The notes: generated by a model not told the origin, from the letters alone. Shown: positions 1 through 7,916, numbered from the stretch's first letter. The stretch is DNA of 8,682 nucleotides from an uncultured Chitinophagaceae bacterium (GCA_903841915.1 CAIMKO010000194.1:1-8682), one strand, 5' to 3'. Program-made: numbers and translations.

Positions 1-23
1 AAATAAATTCAAAATATTTAGGT

Positions 24-1724
24 ATGAAAAATAAATTAATCAAAATATTTCTTTCTGTAAGCGTTGTGAGCGTTTTCGCTATCACATCTTGCCAGAAAAA
101 ATTGGATGATGCATATGCTAATCCAAATGCCTTGGTTGTAGAACCGGTTGAGAATATCTTTCCGAGTTTAACGGGAAGTATCTTAGGAAGTCAGGCTGCA
201 TCCGGAAGTGGATATGGTTTGGGTGGAGATGCTTTATTAATTGGAAGATATATTCAATACTGGGGAACCTATGTAACTGCCGCCGCTTCTACAACAACAT
301 CAAATTCTCAAAACTATGATATGATGGCCGGAACAGTAGGTTCCAGTGATAACCTGGGTAGTTTATGGGGAGCTTTCTATTTTGGTCAGGGATTAAATTT
401 GAACAGAGTTGTACAATGGGGAGCCGGACAGGGCAAATGGGATTATGTTGGGGGAGCTCAAGCCATCAGGGCTTGGGGTTGGTTAGAGATGGGCAATGAA
501 TATGCTGATGCTGTGATCATCAAAGAAGCTTTCGATCAAGGTCGCCAGCAGTTTGATTATGATCCGCAATCTTTAGCGTATGATTCTTGCAGACAAGCAT
601 GCTATGATGCATTGGCCAATTTAAGCAGAACAGATGGTGCAGTTAGTCCTGCTAATTTTGCAATAGGTGATCAATATTTTTATGGTGGTGACGTAAACAA
701 ATGGAAAAAATTTGTTTACGGCATCTTGGCAAGATCTTATGCATATCTCAATAATAAGAGTACTTATTCTGCCGATTCAGTAATTAAATATTGCAATCTG
801 GCAATGACAACTAACGCAGATAATGCAACCTGCAAATTCTCAGGTGGTGGATTCTCCGGTCAAAACAGTTATTTCGGCGTATTCAGAGGTAATGTAGGTT
901 CTATCAGACAAGGTCAATATATTGCTAACTTGATGACCGGTTTAAACACAACTGCATTTACAGGTGTTTCTGATCCCAGAGCATGGTATATGCTGAGAGA
1001 AAATCCAAATGGAACCATTAAAGGTATTGTTCCATGGAATGGTGGTTCAGAAATTTCAACTACCAACGACAAGCCCAATAATTTCTGGGGTAATTCTTTT
1101 GCTTCCACTTCAGGTGCTGACGGTACCAGTAGATATTTATTCAGAAACACTGCAGATTTTCCGGTTATGACAGCTTCTGAAATGCAATTTTTATTAGCTG
1201 AAGCAGCGTTAAGAAAAGGGAATGCTTCAATGGCTTTAACTGCCTACAGCAATGCGATCAGTTTAAATTTTGATATGCTGATCAATAATTATGCTACTAA
1301 CGTAGATCCTACTAAATTAATTACCCCTGCAATGAAGGCAGCTTATTTAGCAAATCCTGCGGTAGTGCCGGCAGCCGGTGCTTTAACTTTAACACATATC
1401 ATGCTGCAAAAATATATTGCATTATATGGTTGGGGTGTTCAGGAAACCTGGGCAGACATGAGACGTTATCACTATAACAAAGATTTAGATCCGGTTACAA
1501 CAAAATCGGTTTATGCAGATTTTGCACCTCCGGTAGTTTCACCGTCTTCGGGTGCCGCCTTGTTTCCAAGTAATAATGGAAAATTAGTGTACAGATGCAG
1601 ACCAAGATATAATTCTGAATTCTTGTATGATATACCATCCTTAAAATTAGTGGGAGCTTTAGATGCAAGCGCATCACAGGTTGTAGATTATCATACATTG
1701 GAATGCTGGAATACTAAACCTTAG
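24..1724 (+). CDS. SusD/RagB-family nutrient-binding outer membrane lipoprotein
   Basis: This is a surface-exposed lipoprotein expected to cap a SusC-type TonB-dependent porin and bind its substrate (glycan, peptide or other nutrient) for import across the outer membrane. At 566 aa it is within the usual SusD range. Residues 1-22 form a type II signal peptide with lipobox I-T-S-C, the lipidated cysteine being C23. The mature start (KKLDDAYANPNA) resembles the D-x-N-P-N opening of the SusD-like_2 branch. Two family landmarks are visible: the helical TPR-like segment with ASEMQFLLAEAALRKGN near residue 385, and MLQKYIALYGWG followed by ETWADMRR near 460-480. The ATG at 24 places the signal peptide correctly; no clear Shine-Dalgarno site precedes it, as is common in Bacteroidota. 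The partner SusC gene is inferred to lie immediately upstream, outside the window. The substrate cannot be told: no glycoside hydrolase or other enzyme gene is visible. Family assignment is firm, substrate unknown. Confidence 0.93.
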   Translation: MKNKLIKIFLSVSVVSVFAITSCQKKLDDAYANPNALVVEPVENIFPSLTGSILGSQAASGSGYGLGGDALLIGRYIQYWGTYVTAAASTTTSNSQNYDMMAGTVGSSDNLGSLWGAFYFGQGLNLNRVVQWGAGQGKWDYVGGAQAIRAWGWLEMGNEYADAVIIKEAFDQGRQQFDYDPQSLAYDSCRQACYDALANLSRTDGAVSPANFAIGDQYFYGGDVNKWKKFVYGILARSYAYLNNKSTYSADSVIKYCNLAMTTNADNATCKFSGGGFSGQNSYFGVFRGNVGSIRQGQYIANLMTGLNTTAFTGVSDPRAWYMLRENPNGTIKGIVPWNGGSEISTTNDKPNNFWGNSFASTSGADGTSRYLFRNTADFPVMTASEMQFLLAEAALRKGNASMALTAYSNAISLNFDMLINNYATNVDPTKLITPAMKAAYLANPAVVPAAGALTLTHIMLQKYIALYGWGVQETWADMRRYHYNKDLDPVTTKSVYADFAPPVVSPSSGAALFPSNNGKLVYRCRPRYNSEFLYDIPSLKLVGALDASASQVVDYHTLECWNTKP

Positions 1725-1747
1725 TCCTAATATTTAAACTTACAAGA

Positions 1748-2596
1748 ATGAAAAAATTTATTTTATACATATTTATTGCAGCGGTAACCACCGGAGTCTA
1801 TACTTCCTGCAGTAAATCGAATGATTATATCGCAGGCTACACTTCGGTAGATGCCAGCAACATAGGTACATCTTATATTAAATTTGTTCATGCGGCTCCT
1901 TATTTGAGAAATGTATTTGGAGTAGCTGATACGTTTAATGTAATAGTTAACGGGACAAAGATCAACTCTCCGTTCCTGAGTTTTGCTGGTACGTCTCTGG
2001 CTCCTGTGCTAGGTACAGCCTATGGTTATGCAGTAGTACCTTCAGGCGCCTTAACGATCAAGCTTTCTAGCAACGGAGTATTGACAGGAGATTCAACTGC
2101 TTTTAAAATTTATTCTAAAACAGCAGTTCCCGGGCAGTTCTATACTTTCTTATTAACGGATTCTGCTTTAACGGGAAATCCTAAAAAAGAAATGTTTTTA
2201 AAAGATTCTATGCCTGTTATTCTTGCCGGGTATTATAATTTAAGATTCATTAATGCTGTAGGTAGTGATTCTGCTGTTGCATCAATAAGCACCGGTACAA
2301 CAACTGTTGATATATGGTCTTATGCTCGTAATACAACTTTATGGAGTAAAATTGGAGTTGATTCAGCAACAACTTTTCAATTTTTAGGTACCAATAATTT
2401 TGTTGCAGATACACTTTATGTAACAAGAACTCCTTCTACTGCGCAAGGCACACCACCACTGTCTGGAAGAGTGGTATTAGCTAAATTGGCTATAACTCCG
2501 CTTGGCAGCAGAACCTATACCCTTTATTATAAAGGTGATGCTACACTAGCAACTGGTACAAAAGCCAGAGCATTGGCTTATTATGTGAATCAATAA
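1748..2596 (+). CDS. DUF4397-domain lipoprotein, probably two repeated beta modules
   Basis: This 282-aa protein starts with a lipoprotein signal (lipobox Y-T-S-C, cysteine C21), so it should be anchored in the outer membrane or exposed on the surface. From about residue 42 it matches the DUF4397 pattern: YIKFVHAAP, then DTFNVIVNGTKI, a 'Y-x-x-V-P-S-G-x-L-T-I-K' strand at 94-105, and a 'V-P-G-Q-F-Y-T-F-L-L-T' strand at 127-137. A second, more divergent copy seems to begin at YYNLRFINA (162-170) and to end with SRTYTLYYKGD (254-264). The function of DUF4397 is not established; similar beta-sandwich modules occur in secreted and surface proteins. It begins 23 bases after the SusD-like gene with no terminator between, so the two are probably co-transcribed, which suggests an accessory binding or surface role in the same uptake complex. 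That role is inferred from context only. A strong terminator follows. Confidence 0.85.
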   Translation: MKKFILYIFIAAVTTGVYTSCSKSNDYIAGYTSVDASNIGTSYIKFVHAAPYLRNVFGVADTFNVIVNGTKINSPFLSFAGTSLAPVLGTAYGYAVVPSGALTIKLSSNGVLTGDSTAFKIYSKTAVPGQFYTFLLTDSALTGNPKKEMFLKDSMPVILAGYYNLRFINAVGSDSAVASISTGTTTVDIWSYARNTTLWSKIGVDSATTFQFLGTNNFVADTLYVTRTPSTAQGTPPLSGRVVLAKLAITPLGSRTYTLYYKGDATLATGTKARALAYYVNQ

Positions 2597-2618
2597 TTGA
2601 TCTTAATATTTAAATTTT

Positions 2619-2646
2619 AAAGGCTGCCATTTATGGCAGCCTTTTT
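2619..2646 (+). terminator. Rho-independent terminator closing the SusD/DUF4397 operon
   Basis: An 11-bp perfect inverted repeat (AAAGGCTGCCA at 2619-2629 with TGGCAGCCTTT at 2634-2644) encloses a 4-base loop and ends in a run of T. It lies 22 bases after the DUF4397 stop codon. The GC-rich core GGCTGCC makes this the clearest terminator in the window. Confidence 0.92.
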
Positions 2647-2712
2647 GCTTTTATGTTTTAACGTTTAGATAAAGTAATCCCATATTATTTTTACTGAAAT
2701 TCTTAAAACATT

Positions 2713-3411
2713 ATGAAAGCATTTTACCTTTTCGTTTTCCTTATTTCATTTACCGTTACTGAATCTCAGGACCTGAAGGGATTAATGAATTCAGTTAGCA
2801 AAAGTGGATTAAGTGGCGATGAAATTGGCAAAGGATTAAAAGAAGCATTGAATGCCGGTGTACAGAAAGGAACTGCACAGCTTGCAGCAACTGACGGATT
2901 TTTTAAGAATGCTGCTGTTAAGATCCTGTTGCCGCCTGAAGCAGTAAAAGCAGAAAAAACATTGCGTGATATGGGTTTGGGTGCAGAAGTGGACGAAGCC
3001 ATACTATCAATGAATCGTGCTGCTGAAGACGCAACCAAGGCTGCTGCCCCCATTTTTGTTGATGCCATCAAGCAAATGACCATTCAGGATGCTGCAGGCA
3101 TTTTAAAAGGAGGAGATTCAGCCGCAACAACTTATTTGAGACAAAAAACAAATGCTTCTCTAACCAATGCATTTAATCCCATTATTAAACAATCATTAGG
3201 TAAGGTAGATGCAACACAATACTGGAACACAGCATTTTCGACATATAATAAACTGCCCTTTGTAAAAAAAGTAAACACCGACCTTACTGCTTATGTTACT
3301 GAAAAAGCATTGGCAGGTATATTTTATCAGGTGGCTCAGGAAGAACAAAAGATCCGGAAGAATCCTGCAGCACAAACTACTGATCTGCTAAAAAAGGTAT
3401 TTGTTAAATGA
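2713..3411 (+). CDS. Exported DUF4197 family protein
   Basis: This 232-aa protein has a short hydrophobic N-terminal signal (residues 1 to about 17) without a lipobox cysteine, so it is predicted to be secreted to the periplasm. The mature part is alpha-helical and shows the DUF4197 pattern along its whole length: GLSGDEIGKGLKEAL (32-46), FFKNAAVKILLPPE (63-76), APIFVDAIKQMTI (112-124), DAAGILKGG (126-134), AATTYLRQKT (137-146), YW near 170, YNKLPF (178-183), and YVTEKALAGIF (194-204) followed by EE-x-x-IR-x-NP near the C-terminus. The length agrees with the family. No biochemical function is established for DUF4197. It sits alone after the terminator at 2619-2646 with its own short 5' region. 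Its TGA stop directly abuts the stop codon of the opposite-strand J-protein gene. The family call is firm, the role unknown. Confidence 0.9.
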   Translation: MKAFYLFVFLISFTVTESQDLKGLMNSVSKSGLSGDEIGKGLKEALNAGVQKGTAQLAATDGFFKNAAVKILLPPEAVKAEKTLRDMGLGAEVDEAILSMNRAAEDATKAAAPIFVDAIKQMTIQDAAGILKGGDSAATTYLRQKTNASLTNAFNPIIKQSLGKVDATQYWNTAFSTYNKLPFVKKVNTDLTAYVTEKALAGIFYQVAQEEQKIRKNPAAQTTDLLKKVFVK

Positions 3412-4044
3412 TCAGTCTGTGGCCCTGTAAATAAGAATACAAAGAATAGAAGCAATGATCACTGCAATAAGGAGTTTATTTTTTTCAAAAGTATGCACCC
3501 TTTTTTTATATAGGATAATGGATTGAATGGTAGCAGTATTTTTTTCATTTTGAGACAGAGACAACAATATCGGGGCAATGGTCAAAAAATACGGATAGGG
3601 AAGTGGGTCACTGCTGTCTATCATTAGTTGCAGTATATTCTTATTTAAAGACAGATCATTTTCTTTCTCTAACACTGCAAGGCTTTGTTCAGATAATATC
3701 TCCCGGATCTGATGACTCAACAGGTCGTAATTGATATGATAGTGCTGAATGACAGAAGTGAACTTCTTTAATTCAAGACATTGTTTTAAAATAAAACCCG
3801 GCGTAAGTATGCTGTACTCATAAACAGATGCAAACCTTTTGTAATGATAATCCTGTCTTTTTTCGGTATTGTATAAGATCTCATAAGCCTCTTTTATTTC
3901 TTTGAATCTTTCTTCAGCGATACTATTGCCTTCATTTTTATCCGGATGATATTGTACTGCTAATTTTCGAAATGATCTCTTGATCTCTTCCGGAGAAGCG
4001 GAATGGGGAACCTGTAATATTTGGTAATAATCTTTTTCCTGCAT
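3412..4044 (-). CDS. Tail-anchored J-domain (DnaJ-like, class III) membrane protein
   Basis: This 210-aa protein begins with a complete J domain (about residues 5-69): DYYQILQV, the basic helix II KRSFRKLAVQY, the essential HPD tripeptide at 33-35, and helix III with ERFKEIKEAYEIL. J domains stimulate ATP hydrolysis by DnaK/Hsp70. It lacks the Gly/Phe-rich region, zinc finger and C-terminal substrate-binding domains of true DnaJ, so it is a class III J protein and not the main DnaJ. The middle (about 75-185) is predicted helical and not recognised. One hydrophobic segment at about 190-206 (LLIAVIIASILCILIY) ends four residues before the C-terminus, so the protein should be tail-anchored with the J domain in the cytoplasm. 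The client or membrane partner is unknown; recruiting DnaK to the inner membrane is inferred. It is transcribed divergently from smc. The ATG at 4044 fits the J-domain start. Confidence 0.88.
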   Translation of the reverse strand: MQEKDYYQILQVPHSASPEEIKRSFRKLAVQYHPDKNEGNSIAEERFKEIKEAYEILYNTEKRQDYHYKRFASVYEYSILTPGFILKQCLELKKFTSVIQHYHINYDLLSHQIREILSEQSLAVLEKENDLSLNKNILQLMIDSSDPLPYPYFLTIAPILLSLSQNEKNTATIQSIILYKKRVHTFEKNKLLIAVIIASILCILIYRATD

Positions 4045-4057
4045 TAAAATGAATAAA

Positions 4058-4088
4058 CGAATTTAGTTAATATGAACCATTTTCAAAA
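4058..4088 (-). promoter_or_regulatory. Candidate Bacteroidota-type promoter for the J-protein gene
   Basis: Read on the minus strand, TTTTG (4088-4084) is followed after 18 bases by TAAATTCG (4065-4058), one mismatch from the Bacteroidota -7 consensus TAnnTTTG. It lies 13 bases upstream of the ATG at 4044, which would give a very short leader. The match rests on short A/T-rich words and could be chance. Confidence 0.35.
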
Positions 4089-4341
4089 GAGCAAATAATA
4101 AGCCTATTGTATACTTATTTGGCATAAAAACGAATTCAACAAAGTTCTATTGCTGTAAGTAAATAATACTAACGGATTCGATGAATTAGGGTTACCCATA
4201 CATTCCGTAAAAAGTGATCTAAGAATCATAGAAAACCCTCACTGATCTTGCTTCCTATATTTTTCTCACTAGTTCTCCACAACAGCTGCTTTATTTTCTG
4301 TTTTCTACTTTCAATTGTGTATGTTCGCAGGTACTAAAAAC

Positions 4342-4347
4342 AGGAAG
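4342..4347 (+). promoter_or_regulatory. Ribosome-binding site that decides the smc start
   Basis: AGGAAG lies directly before AAA-GTG, so the AGGA core is 5 bases from the GTG at 4351. The in-frame TTG at 4315 and ATG at 4321 have only pyrimidine-rich DNA upstream (TTTTCTACTTTC) and no comparable site. Confidence 0.6.
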
Positions 4348-4350
4348 AAA

Positions 4351-7300
4351 GTGCGATTAAAGTCCTTAGAGATCAAAGGTTTCAAAAGTTTTGCCGATAA
4401 GACAGTGGTTAGTTTCGATGAAGGGATTACGGGCATTATTGGCCCGAACGGTTGCGGAAAGAGCAATATCATTGATAGTATACGTTGGGTGATTGGTGAA
4501 CAGAAAATATCCGCTTTACGAAGCGAGAATTTGGATGCATTGGTATTTAACGGTTCTAAGACCAGAAGCCCCAGCGGTTTGGCTGAAGTAAGCCTTACAT
4601 TTGAAAATACCAGAAATTTATTACCTACCGAATTCAGTACGGTAACCGTTACACGTAGATTTTATAAGAATGGTGAAAGTGAATATCGTTTGAACGATGT
4701 ACAATGTCGTTTGAAAGACATTCACAATTTATTCCTGGATACCGGTGTCAGTAACGACAGTTATGCCATCATTGAACTGGGAATGGTGGATGATATCATC
4801 AAGGATAAGGAAAACAGCAGACGAAGAATGCTGGAACAGGCGGCAGGTATCACCATTTATAAGACCCGAAAAAAAGAAGCTAAGAATAAATTAGATGCCA
4901 CTGAACAGGATCTGGCACGTATCGAAGATCTCTTGTTTGAAATCAACAATCAGTTAAAAACATTAGAGAATCAGGCGAAGAAAGCAGAGAAGTATTTTGA
5001 AATAAAGAAAGAATACAAAGAGATCGCCGTTGAACTGGCCAAAGCTGCGTTGGAAGGATTTAATATCTCTTACAAAGAATTAAATGAACAGCAGGAGTTA
5101 GAAACGAATAAAAGAGTTCAGCTAGAAGCAGAAATAGCTAATGACGATGCCGGAATAGAAAAGGAGAAAGTTGATTTCATTGAAAAAGAAAGGGCCTTGC
5201 AGAGCATGCAGCATGAATTCAATGATCTCTTGCAGAACCTACGAAGCAAGGAAAATGATAAGAATCTGGCTACTCAAAAACTGCATTATTTAACTGAAAA
5301 AGAAACCAGCTTAAATGACTTTTTACAGAAAGCGGAAGGACAATTAAAAGGTATTGAAGATTCTATTCAGTTCAGTCAGATACAGATCGTTGAAGAAGAA
5401 AATAAATCACAGGAAATTCAGGCGCAACTGGATGCTGCAAGATTTGCGGTGGAAGATAAGCGCCAGATCTTTGATGATAAAAGAGCAGCAGTAGATGATC
5501 TTAGAAATCAGCATCAGCAAATTCAACGCAGTCAGTTTGATGCCGAAAAGAAAGTAGCCGTTTCGGATACTTCCATTCAGAATTTGCAAAGGGCCCAAAC
5601 ACAGTTGCTGGACGAACAGCAAAACAGAACACAGCAGGTTGAGCAGTTAAGTATTGAATTGCAGGAAAAGGAACAATTGCTAGACAGTAAAAGAATTGAC
5701 CTGCAACAATTGCAGGAGCATCATGACAGGACCAAAGAACAAATATTAGATACGCAACAACAGTTAGAAGCATTGCGTAATGAACTGGCAGAAGAAACAA
5801 GGAAACTGGACGCCAAACGAAATGAACATGATCTGTTGAAGAGTTTGATCGATTCGATGGAAGGTTATCCTGAGAGCGTTAAATTCCTACATAAAAACCC
5901 TGATTGGAATCATACAGCTCCGATTCTTTCCGACATCATTTACGTGAAGGAAGAGTTTAGAACTGCCGTGGAGAATGTGCTGGAACCATATCTGAATTAT
6001 TATGTAGTGAATACATTGGCAGAAGGGCTGCAAGCAGTTCATTTATTAGATGCCAATAAAAAAGGGAAGGCCAATTTCTTTATCCTTGACAAACTAAATG
6101 ACAGTGTTGTTGAAACACATCAACCTGCCAATACTTTTTCTGCATTGAGTGTCATTGAAGTAGACGATCAATATCAAAGATTAGCCGCTTATTTATTAGG
6201 CAATGTATACATAGCTGAAAATGAGGAAGCCATTGAAAACAGCAATGGGGCAATTGTTCTGGAGCGAACAGGTAAATACGTAAAAGGTAAATACACATTG
6301 ACCGGAGGAAGTGTTGGTTTGTTTGAAGGAAAGAAGATCGGTCGCGCAAAGAATTTAGAAAAACTAAATGATGAGATCGTTTTGCAGGATGCAGTAGTGA
6401 ATGCTTTGAAAGCTGAGATCAAACAAAAGCATAATGAAGTCATTGGCTTTAATGAGCAGCTGAAAGAGAATGCCATCAAGCAAACAGAGAATGAGATCAG
6501 TCAGTTGACCAATCAGGTATTTGCCGCCAAGAATAGAATTGAAAATTTACAGGCTGCACAGCAAAACGCACAACAACGTTTAGAAGAGATTGAAATACGA
6601 TTGCAGGATGAACATGATTCGATCTCATCTACGAGAGAAGAATTTCAATCACTGAATCAACAATTGCAACAGACCAAAGAGGCTTTAAGTAATCTTGAAC
6701 AGGATTATCAGTTGGCTGAACAGGATTATAACACTGCATCTTATCAATACAATGAAACCAATCTGCAGTTAACCAAACAGCAGAGCAAGATCAATGCGAT
6801 CAAGCAGGAACTGGATTTCAAGCAAAACCAGTTGAATGACTTGCATCAGCAGATCCAAAATAATTCCATACAGTTGCAGGAAGCCACAGAGAATATTGAG
6901 CAAAGCAAGGAAATACTGGCAGGCAGTGAGGAGTTATTATTGTCGTTGATGCGAGGCAAAGACGAAGCAGAACAGAAGTTAAATGAAGCCGATCAGACTT
7001 ATTATAATCTGCGTAATGCATTACAGGAGAAAGAAAGTGAGTTGCGGTTAAAAGTGAAGAGCAAGGAGATGATCGAACATTTGTTGAGTGAAATTAAAGA
7101 CAAACTCAATGAATTGAAATTGCAGTTGGCAGGAATGAAGGAAAGATTAAGTGTTGAGTTTAAGATAGAGCTGGATCAGATCATTGATCAGCCGAGAGCA
7201 ACAGAAACAAGTCTCGAAGACCTGCAATCCACCAGCGACAGAATGCGCAAGCGTTTGGAAAATATGGGCGAAGTAAACCCTACAGCCATTGAAGCGTATA

Positions 7301-7869
7301 CTGAAATGAAAAAGCGTTACGAGTTTATCCTCGAGCAAAAGAATGACTTGGTTGATGCTAAAGAAAGTTTATTGCAAACCATTCAGGAAGTAGAAGCAAC
7401 TGCCAACCAGCAGTTCCTGGAAACATTCAATAAAGTAAGAGAGAATTTTCAGAATGTATTTAAGGCACTGTTTACAGAAGAAGATACTGCTGATATGGTG
7501 TTGGATAACCCCGAAAACCTTGCTGAGACAGGTATCGATATCGTAGCAAAGCCCAAAGGCAAACGCCCGTCTTCTATTTCTCAATTAAGCGGTGGAGAAA
7601 AAACACTAACGGCAACAGCATTATTGTTTGCCATCTATTTAATTAAACCCGCACCATTCTGTATCCTAGATGAAGTAGACGCACCTTTAGATGACGCTAA
7701 CGTGGGCAAGTTTACACAGATGATCCAGAAGTTCAGTGCCAACTCTCAATTCATCATTGTAACACACAATAAGATGACGATGAGTGCAGTGGATGTTATT
7801 TATGGTGTAACCATGCAGGAACCCGGTGTAAGTAAATTGGTGCCCGTGGATTTCAGGAGTTTGAACTAA
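4351..7869 (+). CDS. smc: Chromosome segregation/condensation ATPase SMC
   Basis: SMC dimers, with ScpA and ScpB, organise and help segregate the chromosome by ATP-driven DNA loop handling on the nucleoid. From the GTG start it is 1172 aa, the usual length. The order is: N-terminal head with MRLKSLEIKGFKSF and Walker A GPNGCGKS (31-38); a first coiled-coil arm from about 165 to 500; a hinge from about 503 to 665 ending near LTGGSVGLFEGKKIG; a return arm of similar length; the conserved MGEVNPTAIEAY near 970; then the C-terminal head with signature LSGGEK (S1080), Walker B FCILDEVD (D1107, E1108), D-loop and the THNKMTM switch. All ATPase motifs are intact. I chose GTG 4351 because family members begin at M-x-L-K-x-L-E-I and a good ribosome-binding site precedes it; ATG 4321 or TTG 4315 would add 10 or 12 residues that match nothing in the family. 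The arms are strikingly glutamine-rich. scpA and scpB are not in the window. Confidence 0.97.
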   Translation: MRLKSLEIKGFKSFADKTVVSFDEGITGIIGPNGCGKSNIIDSIRWVIGEQKISALRSENLDALVFNGSKTRSPSGLAEVSLTFENTRNLLPTEFSTVTVTRRFYKNGESEYRLNDVQCRLKDIHNLFLDTGVSNDSYAIIELGMVDDIIKDKENSRRRMLEQAAGITIYKTRKKEAKNKLDATEQDLARIEDLLFEINNQLKTLENQAKKAEKYFEIKKEYKEIAVELAKAALEGFNISYKELNEQQELETNKRVQLEAEIANDDAGIEKEKVDFIEKERALQSMQHEFNDLLQNLRSKENDKNLATQKLHYLTEKETSLNDFLQKAEGQLKGIEDSIQFSQIQIVEEENKSQEIQAQLDAARFAVEDKRQIFDDKRAAVDDLRNQHQQIQRSQFDAEKKVAVSDTSIQNLQRAQTQLLDEQQNRTQQVEQLSIELQEKEQLLDSKRIDLQQLQEHHDRTKEQILDTQQQLEALRNELAEETRKLDAKRNEHDLLKSLIDSMEGYPESVKFLHKNPDWNHTAPILSDIIYVKEEFRTAVENVLEPYLNYYVVNTLAEGLQAVHLLDANKKGKANFFILDKLNDSVVETHQPANTFSALSVIEVDDQYQRLAAYLLGNVYIAENEEAIENSNGAIVLERTGKYVKGKYTLTGGSVGLFEGKKIGRAKNLEKLNDEIVLQDAVVNALKAEIKQKHNEVIGFNEQLKENAIKQTENEISQLTNQVFAAKNRIENLQAAQQNAQQRLEEIEIRLQDEHDSISSTREEFQSLNQQLQQTKEALSNLEQDYQLAEQDYNTASYQYNETNLQLTKQQSKINAIKQELDFKQNQLNDLHQQIQNNSIQLQEATENIEQSKEILAGSEELLLSLMRGKDEAEQKLNEADQTYYNLRNALQEKESELRLKVKSKEMIEHLLSEIKDKLNELKLQLAGMKERLSVEFKIELDQIIDQPRATETSLEDLQSTSDRMRKRLENMGEVNPTAIEAYTEMKKRYEFILEQKNDLVDAKESLLQTIQEVEATANQQFLETFNKVRENFQNVFKALFTEEDTADMVLDNPENLAETGIDIVAKPKGKRPSSISQLSGGEKTLTATALLFAIYLIKPAPFCILDEVDAPLDDANVGKFTQMIQKFSANSQFIIVTHNKMTMSAVDVIYGVTMQEPGVSKLVPVDFRSLN

Positions 7870-7880
7870 TTGTCAGAACA

Positions 7881-7916
7881 AGGATTTATAGGATTTTAAG
7901 GATTGAGAGGATGAAT
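7881..7916 (+). repeat. Four tandem copies of a 9-bp unit (AGGATTNNN)
   Basis: Starting 11 bases after the smc stop, the units AGGATTTAT, AGGATTTTA, AGGATTGAG and AGGATGAAT follow each other with an exact 9-base period. The first five bases AGGAT are invariant and the sixth is T in three of the four. The last units form the left arm of the smc terminator. Confidence 0.75.

Larger units (their letters stand above)
4045..4350. other. Gene-free divergent intergenic region between the J-protein gene and smc
   Basis: This stretch of about 300 bases has no reading frame of convincing length on either strand, no tRNA-like fold, and no strong terminator hairpin. It must contain the promoters of both divergent genes. 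A candidate for the J-protein gene is annotated separately. For smc, TACTTTCA at 4306-4313 is a weak resemblance to the TAnnTTTG element, without a clear -33 partner; a start point there would put transcription near 4320 and favour the GTG start of smc over ATG 4321. The rest is A/T-rich with no structure I can interpret. Confidence 0.6.

Noticed and set aside
2766..3083. A 105-codon minus-strand frame within the DUF4197 gene
   Set aside because: The plus-strand frame matches DUF4197 throughout; the antisense peptide is a shadow with no family resemblance.
3412..4044. Identification of the J-domain gene as dnaJ itself
   Set aside because: It lacks the Gly/Phe-rich region, CxxCxGxG zinc-finger repeats and substrate-binding domains, and carries a C-terminal membrane helix.
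4063..4125. A 20-codon minus-strand frame (MPNKYTIGLLFALLK...) upstream of the J-protein gene, a possible leader peptide
   Set aside because: It is short, has no ribosome-binding site, and its end overlaps the better promoter candidate; nothing resembles an attenuator downstream.
5407..7584. Several minus-strand frames of 63-99 codons inside smc
   Set aside because: All are antisense to the continuous, fully conserved SMC reading frame and lack recognisable domains or start signals.
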